A DNA stretch of 64,000 nucleotides, taken from Stereocaulon alpinum. Taxonomy: Eukaryota > Ascomycota > Lecanoromycetes > Lecanorales > Stereocaulaceae. Each line of letters starts with the position of its first letter. Positions within the stretch are counted from its first letter, which is position 1. Position numbers and translations under genes: made by a program. Of the stretch, positions 26,098-36,240 are shown piece after piece. The stretch is taken from positions 151,493 through 215,492 of the forward strand of contig JAEUBA010000056.1 in assembly GCA_018257865.1 (NCBI GenBank), in the 5' to 3' direction. Under the pieces are notes generated by a model. That model made no database searches, was not told the origin of the DNA, and saw only the letters and a list, made by a program, of their open reading frames with translations.

Positions 26098-27648
26098 ATG
26101 ATTGGACATATGCTAAATCCCGTAGAGAGAGCCTCCGGCCAGCCTGAGAACCCATTCGCTTCCTTGATTTCAGATCAGCATACAGCCATCGTCCCATCTT
26201 TCACCCTCGAATCTGGCGATACCCTTCATAATGTTCCCGTCGCCTACACCACGCGTGGGAAACTCTCGGCCAAAAGGGACAATGCCTTGGTGATATGCCA
26301 TGCTCTGTCTGGCAGTGCGGATGTGGCTGATTGGTGGGGGCCATTGATGGGAGGCTCCGGACGAGCTTTTGATATGACAAGGTTCTTCATCGTATGCTTG
26401 AACAGCTTGGGCAGCCCATATGGAAGCGCTAGTCCCGTCACTAGCGTTGATGGAGATCCCAACCGCGAACGATATGGTCCTGAATTCCCTCTTACTACTA
26501 TTAGAGATGATGTCAAGTAAGCATCCAATCCGAGTTTTTGTATGCCATCTCTGATTCTTCTCAGCATACACAAGCTAGTCCTGGATGACTTAGGAGTCCG
26601 ACAGATTGCTGCCGTTGTTGGTGGATCGATGGGTGGCATGCTTGTTCTCGAATACGCATACTTTGGCTCCGACTACGTCCGAACAATAGTACCACTGGCA
26701 ACATCGAGCAGACATAGCGCATGGGGTATCAGTTGGGGCGAGGCTCAAAGACAAAGCATCTACTGCGATCCCAAATACGAGGACGGCTACTATCCCTTCA
26801 ATGATCCACCAGCGACTGGACTTGGAGCGGCTCGTATGTCGGCCTTGCTGACATACAGAAGCCGTGACTCCTTCGAATCCCGATTCGGAAGAAACATCCC
26901 AGACCCGTCCCGGAAACAAGGAATCAACGGTGACCAACGTCCTTCAACGCCTGCCAATGAGCACTGGGCCGTACACAATGATGGCCACAAGAGCATGCGA
27001 CCGCCCCGCCCCTCACCTCCATCTACACCCAAGGCTGAGACATCACCTGCCATGGCCAACGGCAATTCACTCGAGTTTACGGATCCGCAATTCAATGGGA
27101 CTACAGCCTTCTCGCCGCCTACGCCTCCAACTCCTACCAATGACCGCAAACGCGCTACTACCTACTTTTCAGCTCAATCATACCTCCGCTATCAGGGCGA
27201 GAAATTCGTAAAGCGGTTTGACAGCAATTGCTACATTGCCATAACGAGAAAGCTGGACACGCATGATGTCTCGAGACATCGCGTCCCTCCAAACACTCCA
27301 GATGAAGTGGCGGTAGCACTTTCCCAGATCAAACAACCAGCACTCGTAATAGGTATTGAGAGCGACGGGCTCTTTACCTTTGCAGAGCAACAAGAGATCG
27401 CGGCCGCCATACCGAATGCTCGCTTACGGACAATTGATAGTCCAGAAGGCCATGATGCATTCTTGTTGCAATTCGAACAGGTCAATAATCATATTTTGGA
27501 ATTTTTCAATGAAGTGCTTCCTGAGATCATGCAAGCGCCGGGTTTCAGTTCCGACGAGCTCAATGGCGATGATAGCAAAGGCGTGGGTGAAATGGTAAAA
27601 AGCAGCACGTTCGGTGAAGCTGAAGTTGGTGACATTACAGCTTGGTAA
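26098..27648 (+). CDS. met2: Homoserine O-acetyltransferase
   Basis: Acetylates L-homoserine from acetyl-CoA, committing it to methionine/cysteine synthesis; an alpha/beta-hydrolase-fold enzyme of the MetX/Met2 family. Two exons, 26098-26516 and 26565-27648, with a 48-nt intron (GTAAGC...TTCTCAG), give 500 residues. Family blocks: NPFASLISDQHTAIVPSFTLESG at the N-terminus, NALVICHALSGSADV, then LNSLGSPYGSASP. The nucleophile elbow GGSMGG places Ser at about 161. The late acid/His pair is in GIESDGLFTF (Asp ~407) and SPEGHDAFL (His ~436). A Pro/Ser/Thr-rich insert at about 275-350 is usual in filamentous-fungal homologues. The exact start is uncertain, since a second in-frame ATG follows four codons later. 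It is convergent with the alpha/beta hydrolase gene downstream. Confidence 0.94.
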
Positions 27649-28322
27649 GAGAGATCTAACGTGGTTGGCACTCCCATTTGCAGCCTCATGTTCCATCATA
27701 CTTTACAATTTACACGCCGTACCACATCCATTTCAAGTCTGTATATTGAATCCGTAGCGTTCTAAGTTGATCCTTGAATTTGCTCCCTCGCTCTTGTTCT
27801 GACCATGTCCATCCCCACATCGCTCTGACTCAATCCGCGACTTACTACCTCTAGGCAATCATTCGAACTAGCATGGCCCAGTTGTACTCTCATTCCTTGA
27901 TCTCTACCCCAATGCCACATTCCCTACCACGTGCCACTCTGCAGGTCTTGCCTCCTGACTCAGAGGTCGCTCCATCGTGATATGCGCAATGAATGGACCA
28001 TGAAATCTTGTCATGCAACCTGGTATCAGCTATTGCAGTTGGCATCGAGTTGGTTGTGTAGCAGAGTTTCTTCGGTAGGACATCTATCTAATCGGTGATA
28101 AGCATATTTATAGCGTACTGGGGACGTTGGGCATGCTTGTAATTACACAATACCAAACCTCCTTCAATGATCAGATTGCGTGAGAGGCTTTCGTTTCTCA
28201 ATTTCTCGAGCTCTGTGCTCGATTCAGGACAGGAAGTGACCATAGAAGCAACATGTAGCGACATCGTTATTACAATGCTTGAAGGGCTCTTCATAATCAT
28301 CAGTATAGTATACAAGTCTAAT
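27649..28322. other. Convergent 3' intergenic region
   Basis: About 670 bp between the stop codons of met2 (+) and the alpha/beta hydrolase (-). It should hold both 3' UTRs and poly(A) signals; no gene or repeat is visible. Confidence 0.6.
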
Positions 28323-29426
28323 CTATCTCTCAAAGGCATCCTTGAGAAGCCCACACGCCTCCGTATAATGCATTTTGACTTCCGGATCAATGCTAAATGG
28401 GTATGGACTTTTATCAAAGGCGTGCCGCCTTTCCTTGATCGTAACACAATGCACATTCTTCCCCAGCTCTTTCAGCCGCTTCGCAAAGAGTTCGCCTTCC
28501 TGAAGCAGCATGTCCCATTCGCATAGATATAGCGCTATATTTTCAGGTAGGGCGGTGATTAATTCTTCATCAGAGGCTGCGGCTGGAGATGCGTAGGGGG
28601 AGAGTTTGCTGTCGAGCTCGGGCATGTATGATTCGTCGAAGAGGTTTGTGAGGATTGGAGGGAGGGTTTTGTCGGGTCGGACGCATGCTGCTCTGCGCTC
28701 TTCTCGGGTAAGTCTGTTGTCGACGTTGGGATACCAGGCGACAATGGAGACGACTTGTGGTGATGGTGGTTTCGGTAGGGAGCCTGAGATGGATTTCGAC
28801 TGGATTTCGTTTTTGATTGATTGGAGGTGTGTTTGTAGGCGGAGTGGGATTGTGAATGCCATGTTTCCACCGGCGGAAAAGCCGCTCAATGCCATCTTCT
28901 TGGGGTCGATTCCAAAACTCTCCGAATTTGCTGCTAGGTGTAGCAATGCTTCCACGCCATCCTCCACGGCCGTTGGGAAGGGGAACTGGGGAGCTAGTCT
29001 GTATTCCACGCTGACGAAGATAGCACCCACCGCTTCCACCACGGCGGCGGCCCAACGCCCATCATCCTTGGAGGTGCCCATTGTAAAGCCTCCCCCATGT
29101 AGATTGACCACCACTGGATATCTCTTGCCTTCCTCTGTCCGTAGAGCATAGTCTTCGGGGACATAGAATGATAGCTCAAGGATTGCTGCCTCCCCACTGG
29201 CAACGATTGTGGTTGGGAATTGGCGGGTGAAGGAGGGCGGTTTTGGTGATGGGCTGGCGAAGGTGTGAAAGTAGAAGCCAATTTTTCCCAGAAAGCGCCA
29301 GATGCTGGCTTCGATACCAAGAAGCCATCGTGGATGCGGAGTGGTTCGTGTGGTAGTGGGTGGTTGCGCGCCAGTGGACGGGCTTTCGACTGGGTTGACG
29401 GAACGGACCTGGTTCTGAGTCGTCAT
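28323..29426 (-). CDS. erdH: Alpha/beta hydrolase (HSL/Abhydrolase_3 type), candidate ergosteryl-aspartate hydrolase ErdH
   Basis: A 367-residue single-exon hydrolase of the hormone-sensitive-lipase type. The oxyanion-hole motif HGGGF is at 110-114, the nucleophile in GFSAGGN (Ser ~184), the acid in CEWDML (Asp ~305) and the His in RRHAFDK (~335), so the triad is complete. A hydrophobic stretch near residues 35-55 (WLLGIEASIWRFLGKIGFYF) could anchor it to a membrane. It is transcribed divergently from the AspRS-DUF2156 fusion, with 447 bp between the start codons. ErdH, the enzyme that removes aspartate from ergosteryl-aspartate, is described as the partner of ErdS in higher fungi. The divergent pairing is the reason for the specific name, which remains an inference. 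Without that context I would call it only a carboxylesterase-like hydrolase. Confidence 0.75.
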   Translation of the reverse strand: MTTQNQVRSVNPVESPSTGAQPPTTTRTTPHPRWLLGIEASIWRFLGKIGFYFHTFASPSPKPPSFTRQFPTTIVASGEAAILELSFYVPEDYALRTEEGKRYPVVVNLHGGGFTMGTSKDDGRWAAAVVEAVGAIFVSVEYRLAPQFPFPTAVEDGVEALLHLAANSESFGIDPKKMALSGFSAGGNMAFTIPLRLQTHLQSIKNEIQSKSISGSLPKPPSPQVVSIVAWYPNVDNRLTREERRAACVRPDKTLPPILTNLFDESYMPELDSKLSPYASPAAASDEELITALPENIALYLCEWDMLLQEGELFAKRLKELGKNVHCVTIKERRHAFDKSPYPFSIDPEVKMHYTEACGLLKDAFER

Positions 29427-29873
29427 GTCGTCGATTCTATGCGCAGGGCGGTTCTGTTGCCATCAAGACTTTGTGAACTCGGTTGACTGGGCATTATTGA
29501 CATTTAATCCATGTACAAGTCTGGCGTCATAATCGAGTGCACGTTGACCTTCCATGAACCAGTCACAGTCACAGTCGTCTGGGTCTTGGCAACCAAGATC
29601 GGAGATTGTACGGTAAATGGATCTTCGGCTCTTCGCAGTTGCCAGAGATTGTGCAGAAGCTTGCTGTATAGGCCTTTACATCATATGACGTGAGGTGCCC
29701 GTTCCCTGCTGCTTCCGCGACTATTCCCAAGGGGGGAAATTGATTATACAATCCGAGTTTTCCGGTCTCATTAATACAGCGCAGAGGCTGTCAGAATATT
29801 CTTACACATTCCTCCAGGCCCTGCACCACATATCAACGGCTGTCAAGGTTACTGTAGGAGTTGCCGTCTCAAA
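29427..29873. promoter_or_regulatory. Shared divergent promoter region of the hydrolase and the ErdS-like gene
   Basis: This 447-bp stretch separates the two divergent start codons and must contain both promoters. A CATATGACGTGAGG motif around 29680 resembles a CRE/bZIP-type site (weak). No other gene is visible in it. Confidence 0.55.
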
Positions 29874-32690
29874 ATGTTGTCGCTTAGCCATGCCCTATCA
29901 AAAATTAAGCGTGCCGGGAGGAGAAACAGTGCGGCGACTCAAAATACGGTAACGCAAAACGGCAAAGTCGACGCGTCCGCATCAACCTCGAGCAGTGATC
30001 TGCTCAATGCCGAAGGCGCACCCTTAAGCAAGAATCAGGCCCGAAAGCGAGCAAAGAGGAGAGACAGTCATGCTAAGGGAGTCAACAATGAGAAGCAGAA
30101 AGAGACCACCAAGCAATACAGGAAGCAGGATGATGAGCGAGCCGCTCAACAAGAACCCGAGCACATCAGACAGCGCTATGGCGACCTCCCTCTGGTACAA
30201 TCCAGAGATCGCAAGTATGAGCAACGCATTCCTCTTAAAACCGTGACCCCCAAATCTGTTGGACAGGAAATCACCTTTCGATGTCGAATCCACGCCATTC
30301 GCAAGATGAGCGCCAACCTGGCCTTCGTCGTCTTCCGACAGCAATTAAACACTATCCAAGGTGTAGTGCACCAAGAAGAAGGCACCATCTCAACCCACAT
30401 GGTGCAATGGGTAGAGCGGATACCTACAGGATCCATTGTCATTGTGAAAGGCAAACCCCAGAAACCGGAACAGCTGGTGACAGGCTGCACCAAACACGAT
30501 GTCGAGATTCTAGTCTGGGAACTCCATGTGGTGGCTAGAAGACCTGAAGCGGTGCCATTCACAGTCTACGAAGATGAAGTCTCTAAAACGAAGGAGCTGG
30601 ATGAAGGGGCTCCTGGACACACGAGCCATATCACAGATCGGGCCAGGTTGAACCACCGCATACTTGATTTACGAACGGCAACATCAAAAGCCATATTTCG
30701 CATCAACTCCGGCGTCTGCAACCTTTTCCGATCCTATCTCGACTCTCAAGGCTTCGTTGAGATCCATACACCAAAGCTCCAAGGCGGCGCTACCGAGTCA
30801 GGGTCTAGCGTATTTCAGCTGGATTACTTTGGACGACCAGCCTTCCTTGCTCAAAGCCCTCAATTGGCCAAACAGATGTGCATTGCTGCGGATTTTGAAA
30901 GGGTGTACGAGATTGGACCTGTTTTCCGAGCGGAGAACAGCAACACCCATAGACACTTGACAGAATACACGGGTCTAGATCTCGAGATGGCAATCGAAGA
31001 GCATTACCATGAAGCACTAGAAGTGATCGACGGGACATTGAAGCATATATTCAAGGGGATATACGAGCGCTTTGGTGAAGAGTTGGGATTCGTCAAGCGC
31101 CATTTCCCACATGAGGATCTGTTGTGGCTGGAGGAGACTCCAAGGATACGCTTTGCAGACGGCGTGCAAATGCTGATCGATTCTGGCTGGACCGATGAAC
31201 ATGGCGAACCTCCTTCCCCACACGAAGATCTTCATACCAGAGATGAAATACGCCTTGGGGAGCTAGTCAAGGAGAAGTACCACACCGATTACTACATACT
31301 AGACAAGTTCCCGGCTTCTGCAAGGCCCTTTTACACTATGCCAGACCCCGAAGATCCAAAGATTACGAATTCATTCGATCTTTTCTTACGTGGGCAAGAG
31401 ATATTGACTGGTGGTCAGCGCATACACGACGCACATTTGTTGGAAGAGCGGATGAAAGCGCAAGGGGTAGATCCATCAAGCATGGAAGAATACATGGATG
31501 GGTTCCGCTACGCAGCTCCACCCCACGCCGGTGCTGGCATCGGCCTTGAAAGAATTGTTATGCTCATGCTTTTACTTGGCAACATTCGTTTCGCATCTCT
31601 CTTCCACCGAGATCCTAAAAGCCTACCTGCGAGACCAGAAGCCCCCAAACTCCGTCATGTCGAAGACAGCACTCTTCATCCACCCTGGGGAGACTCGACT
31701 CCAAACGACGAGAAGCATTTCCAGCCCATCGAGAACCTCATCGCTAACTACGGTGACTCCACAAACACTTCATGGTTGGAAGATCGTAACTTGATCTGGC
31801 GACACAGAGAGACTGGAGCTGCCATCTCTTATGTACCCACAAATGGCTACGCAATAATGCCTGGAGACCCGCTTTGTGACCAGAGCCAGTACACCAAGGT
31901 TGCAAGCGCTTTCTTGAACTGGCTAAAGAAGGACAAATCCACAAAGCATCTGAAGCCAATATGGGTTCTGGCGGGCCATGAGTTTGAGGAAGTGTTGGGT
32001 GCGAAATTTGGGTGGAAGACATTCACTTGTGCAGCTGAGGAGCGCGTGGATGCCACCAAGAACCAAGCAGAAAAAGATCACGACGTGGCAAGGAAGGTCC
32101 GGCATGCGGAGAAGGAAGGCATAAAGATTCGAGAATTCAAGGAGGGCGACCCTATTCCAGATGATCTTATAACCCAATGCAACGACCGGATCAAAGACTG
32201 GCATGCTGCGCGAAAGGGGAAGCAGATCCACATCTCGGAGATCACACCATGGCGAGATATGGGGCATCGGAGGTACTTCTTCGCTCAGGACAAGGAAGGC
32301 AAGATCCATTCCCTTGTGATCCTTGCCCAGCTTGCTCCACGGCACGGGTATCAGGTCAAGTTCAGTATGGACTTCCCTGGTGCGCCAAACGGCACAATCG
32401 AATACGCCATTCTTCACGCAATCCGTGTGGCCAAAGACTCGGGGACAAAAGTGTTGACATTCGGAGGCGCGGCGACATCGGAGCTACATGCAGCCCACAA
32501 CATCTCCGGAGTAAGAGTCAAAATGCTGCAACACACATACCATGGCATCGCGAAGCAATTCAAACTGGATCAAAAGAGTGGATTCAGACAAAAGCTGGGG
32601 GGTGAGGAGGATCCAATTTACATTTGCTATCCACCAATGGGGCTAGGCGTGATTGGAGCTCGTGCAGTTGTGCAGTTTTTCGAGGACTGA
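29874..32690 (+). CDS. erdS: Aspartyl-tRNA synthetase-DUF2156 fusion: ergosteryl-3-beta-O-L-aspartate synthase (ErdS)
   Basis: A 938-residue single-exon fusion. Residues 1-100 are a basic, Lys/Arg/Gln-rich extension. Residues ~118-225 form the OB-fold anticodon-binding domain. Residues ~255-585 form the class II catalytic domain of a eukaryotic-type AspRS, with QSPQLAKQM near 327, motif 2 FRAENSNTHRHLTEYTGLDLEM starting at 351, and motif 3 GAGIGLERIVM at ~553. Residues ~610-938 are a DUF2156 (GNAT-like aminoacyl-tRNA transferase) domain, the type found in bacterial lipid aminoacylating MprF, ending YPPMGLGVIGARAVVQFFED. This architecture is that of ErdS, which makes Asp-tRNA-Asp and transfers the aspartate to the 3-beta-OH of ergosterol. 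Both halves look intact. A separate housekeeping cytosolic AspRS should exist elsewhere in the genome. The candidate hydrolase partner is divergent from the same intergenic region. Confidence 0.94.
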   Translation: MLSLSHALSKIKRAGRRNSAATQNTVTQNGKVDASASTSSSDLLNAEGAPLSKNQARKRAKRRDSHAKGVNNEKQKETTKQYRKQDDERAAQQEPEHIRQRYGDLPLVQSRDRKYEQRIPLKTVTPKSVGQEITFRCRIHAIRKMSANLAFVVFRQQLNTIQGVVHQEEGTISTHMVQWVERIPTGSIVIVKGKPQKPEQLVTGCTKHDVEILVWELHVVARRPEAVPFTVYEDEVSKTKELDEGAPGHTSHITDRARLNHRILDLRTATSKAIFRINSGVCNLFRSYLDSQGFVEIHTPKLQGGATESGSSVFQLDYFGRPAFLAQSPQLAKQMCIAADFERVYEIGPVFRAENSNTHRHLTEYTGLDLEMAIEEHYHEALEVIDGTLKHIFKGIYERFGEELGFVKRHFPHEDLLWLEETPRIRFADGVQMLIDSGWTDEHGEPPSPHEDLHTRDEIRLGELVKEKYHTDYYILDKFPASARPFYTMPDPEDPKITNSFDLFLRGQEILTGGQRIHDAHLLEERMKAQGVDPSSMEEYMDGFRYAAPPHAGAGIGLERIVMLMLLLGNIRFASLFHRDPKSLPARPEAPKLRHVEDSTLHPPWGDSTPNDEKHFQPIENLIANYGDSTNTSWLEDRNLIWRHRETGAAISYVPTNGYAIMPGDPLCDQSQYTKVASAFLNWLKKDKSTKHLKPIWVLAGHEFEEVLGAKFGWKTFTCAAEERVDATKNQAEKDHDVARKVRHAEKEGIKIREFKEGDPIPDDLITQCNDRIKDWHAARKGKQIHISEITPWRDMGHRRYFFAQDKEGKIHSLVILAQLAPRHGYQVKFSMDFPGAPNGTIEYAILHAIRVAKDSGTKVLTFGGAATSELHAAHNISGVRVKMLQHTYHGIAKQFKLDQKSGFRQKLGGEEDPIYICYPPMGLGVIGARAVVQFFED

Positions 32691-33679
32691 ACATTTCGAC
32701 TGGTTTGCGCATTGTGTGAGGAGTTTGGAGTGTGGATACCACGAGAGCGCTAATACTTGCCAAGGAGAACCTCTGATGGATTTCTATTCGTGACACGATT
32801 CCCATACTTGATTTGTGACAGACGCGCGCCTTGTCTCCCATTTTGTTGGGAGCCAACCCTAAAGTAGAAGTGGGTGGCACGGTCCCTCAGGAACAGATAA
32901 GGAACCGGTCAGTGCAGATTACCAACACCTTCCAATTCGAGGCAAGAACCAATGACATACCTTCGCTATGTAGTAATTGCAGGGGGATTCCGGGTGACTT
33001 GGCAGGCACCCCCGAGGCGAGTTCGTTGAGTTAGAACGTGCAAGCGTGCTTCACTAGCGGGGCGCCTATCACTGAACTCCACTCCAGCTTCCTCCATCTA
33101 CAGCCAACCATACCTGGAGTACTTCCTTCCACCGAATGGTCCAGAAACACGAATGCGTTTCGCCCTGCAAGAGAATCCCATCATTATGTGGACCTCAGGC
33201 AGTCGTACAAGGAATTCTTCGGCCTGTGCGCCTGCATCCCAAAGGATCAAATGACTTTGTCCTGCCCTCTAATTTCTTGCACATCACGGTAAAGAAGATC
33301 TATTTCCCTCCCTTTGAGCGATTCTTGTCTTTGGGTGTGTTTTCGCCTCTTCAGGTCAATAGTGAATCTAGACTTGACGTCTTCTGATCCCACAGCCGTT
33401 ATCCGGTCGTCGTCTCCATTGTAAAACTCCTCTGCCTCAACCGATCGACTGTCTTTGACTTCTGCCAGGTCATTCCTTCTGCCTTCATCAGTCCTTATCG
33501 CACCTCTTCATTTCGCGCTCACTACATACTCCACTTCTTGTCAATAGCTGTCGCTGTCCTTTCTACACTTCACATCTTCGCTGAGTCAACAGCATATCCA
33601 CTCCTTCAAGATCTGCCAAGCACTTTGCTCACCACTTCAACCTCTCTCGAATATCATAACGACGATTACGAAGTACACG
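32691..33679. other. Intergenic; probable promoter and pyrimidine-rich leader of the GH128 gene
   Basis: About 990 bp between the fusion gene and the glucanase start. From about 33400 to 33650 the top strand is rich in C and T, typical of the leader of a well-expressed fungal gene. A frame at 33538-33903 overlaps the glucanase start in another phase and is a shadow. Confidence 0.5.
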
Positions 33680-34789
33680 ATGTATTTCTCCATCCAAGCA
33701 CTAGCCCTGGCGGCTTTAACTATGGACTACGCATCCGCCCAACCCGCGAGGCATGGTCACCAACATGCACACAAGCGTGGCCTAGAAGATGTACTAGACA
33801 AGCGGCAGGATTGGGCGAATGTCAATTACGACGTAAACTGGGCTACAGTGGACTACAATGGTGGTGCGGCCGCCCCAGCAGCTTCGACTCCTCCCGCCTC
33901 TAGCCCTCTGGCAGCTGCCAACGCGAATCCACCACCAGCTGCAAATCCCGCTCCCTCCCCATCGCCGGTCGCTGTACAGGAGAAGGTTGCTGTTGCACGA
34001 GCCTCGAGCCCCGCACCGGCAACGGCTGCGTCGAACAGTGGCGGAAGCGGTGGAGCCAAGCGCGGTCTTGCCTACAATCCTTCCTCGCCCAGTCTCGACA
34101 TCTTTGATAGCTACGGCAAGATCACATGGGGTTACAACTGGGACTCAGCTCCAGCGGGTCTACCTTCAAAATATGAATATGTGCCAACGCTCTTCAGCAA
34201 CGCAGATGTCCATACGCAACTGTGGACTCAGAACGCCAAGAACGCCATCAGCGGAGGAGCTAAGTGCTTCATGTCTTTCAACGAACCCGACATTGCCTCC
34301 CCGCAAGCAAATATGCCCGTCAGCGTAGCCGTTGCTGCGTGGAACCAGTATATGCAACCTTATGCGGGTCAAGTGCAGCTCGGTAGCCCAAGTGTCAGCA
34401 ACGGCGCTGGCCAGAATCCAGCCACTGGCCAACCCATGGGCCTCGACTGGCTGACGGCCTTCCTCCAACAGTGCAGCGGATGCTCCATCAGCTTCGTCCC
34501 TGTTCACTGGTACGGATGTAACGCTGGCGCTGGCTGCGACGTCCAAGGCGACATTTCAGCCTTCAAGACGCAGATAACCCAAGCTATGACAACTGCTGGT
34601 AGTCTACCGATCTGGGTGACAGAGTTTGGCACGAACTCTGGGGATCCCACGACATTTTTGAACGAGGTGCTACCGTGGCTGGATAGCCAATCACAAGTGC
34701 ACCGTTACGCATATTTCATGGTGGAGGATGGAAAGTTGACCAGCGGCAATAGTCTGAGCCCTGTGGGACAGCAATATGCGAGTGCTTGA
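33680..34789 (+). CDS. Secreted GH128 endo-beta-1,3-glucanase (Asl1-like)
   Basis: A 369-residue, single-exon secreted or cell-wall enzyme predicted to cleave beta-1,3-glucan. A signal peptide covers ~1-20 (MYFSIQALALAALTMDYASA). Two Lys-Arg sites follow (HKR at ~31-33 and DKR at ~40-42), probably Kex2 processing sites. A Pro/Ala/Ser linker runs ~60-125, and the GH128 barrel starts at KRGLAYNPSSPSL (~127). The catalytic pair is visible: the acid/base Glu in SFNEPDIASP (~202) and the nucleophile in PIWVTEFGTNSG (~315). VHWYGC (~275) is another family block. There is no C-terminal hydrophobic GPI signal. The linker after a propeptide suggests wall attachment or glycosylation. Confidence 0.93.
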   Translation: MYFSIQALALAALTMDYASAQPARHGHQHAHKRGLEDVLDKRQDWANVNYDVNWATVDYNGGAAAPAASTPPASSPLAAANANPPPAANPAPSPSPVAVQEKVAVARASSPAPATAASNSGGSGGAKRGLAYNPSSPSLDIFDSYGKITWGYNWDSAPAGLPSKYEYVPTLFSNADVHTQLWTQNAKNAISGGAKCFMSFNEPDIASPQANMPVSVAVAAWNQYMQPYAGQVQLGSPSVSNGAGQNPATGQPMGLDWLTAFLQQCSGCSISFVPVHWYGCNAGAGCDVQGDISAFKTQITQAMTTAGSLPIWVTEFGTNSGDPTTFLNEVLPWLDSQSQVHRYAYFMVEDGKLTSGNSLSPVGQQYASA

Positions 34790-34983
34790 TCTCTGGCAGA
34801 CTCTCTGACGATATTATGTACGCATCTTCGCTTCTCGACATTCTTTACAGGAGGAAGACAGTTGGGAATATATTTTGATGAATTTGTCATCAGCCATTCG
34901 TTTATTTCAGGCGAGTGCCTACAAGTACTGATGTTCTAGTTGCAATGAAATACAAATAAAACCATCGGGCTGCCCAGGATATT

Positions 34984-35930
34984 CCTCTGCATGTCGATGC
35001 GCAAGATCCAGCTCTTTATCTTTCACGTCCTCAGCAATCTTTTTCATCTGCGTATTTACATCCCCTGTGAAGTAATGGCTCCTTATCGCCAGCACAAGCC
35101 AAGTTTACTTGGCAGGTCCCACACTCAACATTACGTCCGCTCCAGTGGCGCGAGAGACGTTGTACACACTGCGCCAAGCCATTGGGCTGCCAGTGCTTCA
35201 CAAACATATGCATCAATACCGTCATCAGTGATGGGAATTACGTGGTAAGCCTCCGTTGTGATGATCCAGAGACACAGCCTCAGTCGTGTCACCCAAGAAA
35301 CGCAACATGAACCTGCTGACCATCAAAACTGGGCCCCCCCCCCCCCCGCTCTGTCCAGTGATCAGCGGCCCGGACATTCCTGCACGTCGTAAATTGTTAC
35401 GTGCCACAGGGCGTTTCAGGCCTGTGGGTGTGTGTGACGGAACTGTGGCCAGTCTTTCACACCTCTGTCAGGGAGATGCAGTTCGTAAAGCCCATGCCGC
35501 ATTTGAGGCAACCAATGTGTGGATGCAGCAAGTTTCATACCACGGTCGTACGAAGTGGTCAGCGCGCCCTTCACACCTCGCAAAGACTTGATACGCAGCA
35601 GCTGTGCCCCAGTCCCCTCCCATAAGCAAGGATCTCTCGTGCCCAGAATACGTCACCAATCCAATGAGACTATCGGCTACGATACCCACTTCATGCCCGC
35701 TATCTGTACGGATCGAGTATCCTGTGCCTTGCGTGTTTGTGAATACGCATGTGAAACATGGCGGTGGATGTGAGAGCGCTCTTCGTCAGTAATGTGATAT
35801 TTTGGGGACCTGTCGATCTCAATTTGTTGCATGGCAATGGTGGGGTTGGTTGGGGGTTGTTATACCCCATGTTAGAGGCGTACTGTGGTGCCGTGCCTGA
35901 GCCTGCAGGGGAAAAGTGCAGGCGCACGCT
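34984..35930 (-). pseudogene. Decayed protein-coding gene, family not identified
   Basis: Coding-like segments appear one after another on the minus strand, but in different frames and interrupted by stops. In order they include GHEVGIVADSLIGLVTYSG (about 35690-35630), LAASTHWLPQMRHGLYELH after a frame change (about 35540-35480), RFMLRFLGDTTEA, then VIPITDDGIDAYVCEALA (about 35235-35180). After an in-frame TAA at 35107-35105 comes KIAEDVKDKELDLAHRHAE (about 35040-34985). A run of 14 Cs (14 Gs on the coding strand) at 35334-35347 lies within it and may itself have caused a frameshift or be mis-sequenced. I cannot name the family. Introns might explain some frame changes, but not the stop at 35107. 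Confidence 0.5.
35334..35347. repeat. C14 homopolymer
   Basis: Fourteen consecutive Cs on the plus strand, a likely sequencing or assembly length error or a slippage hotspot, within the decayed gene. Confidence 0.9.
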
Positions 35931-36240
35931 GGCGGAGAAGCGTGCTCAACTGGTGGTGGCGAATGCCAAACCACCCTAGAAGGTCCCTGCTGTATCTTAA
36001 GGGTTCACTTAAATCATTCTCTTTGGGAGGCTCGAGCTTGGGAAAGCATCAACTGCTATTAGTCCTTGACAAGGATGCTTGCTCGCCGTCCTCGGCGAAA
36101 GTCCTCTCCAAATGAGGCTTGGCGTTCAAGATCCGTCCAAAGATTGCCGCCTATCAGTCCGAGTCGAGCGCCAGTCGATCTGAGAACCGCTATGGTCAAG
36201 GCAGATTAGCTGAATCTGATACTTTCTGCGTTCTTACGGC

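Larger units (their letters stand above)
34790..36240. other. Intergenic region containing a decayed gene
   Basis: Between the glucanase and the F-box-like gene. The minus strand at about 34984-35930 carries the decayed gene described separately. 35950-36240 shows only the presumed promoter of the downstream gene. Confidence 0.5.

Noticed and set aside
28606..29151. 181-codon plus-strand frame
   Set aside because: Antisense of the alpha/beta hydrolase, which has all catalytic motifs on the minus strand.
33538..33903. 121-codon frame overlapping the glucanase start
   Set aside because: Out of phase with the GH128 frame; runs from its pyrimidine-rich leader into the linker.
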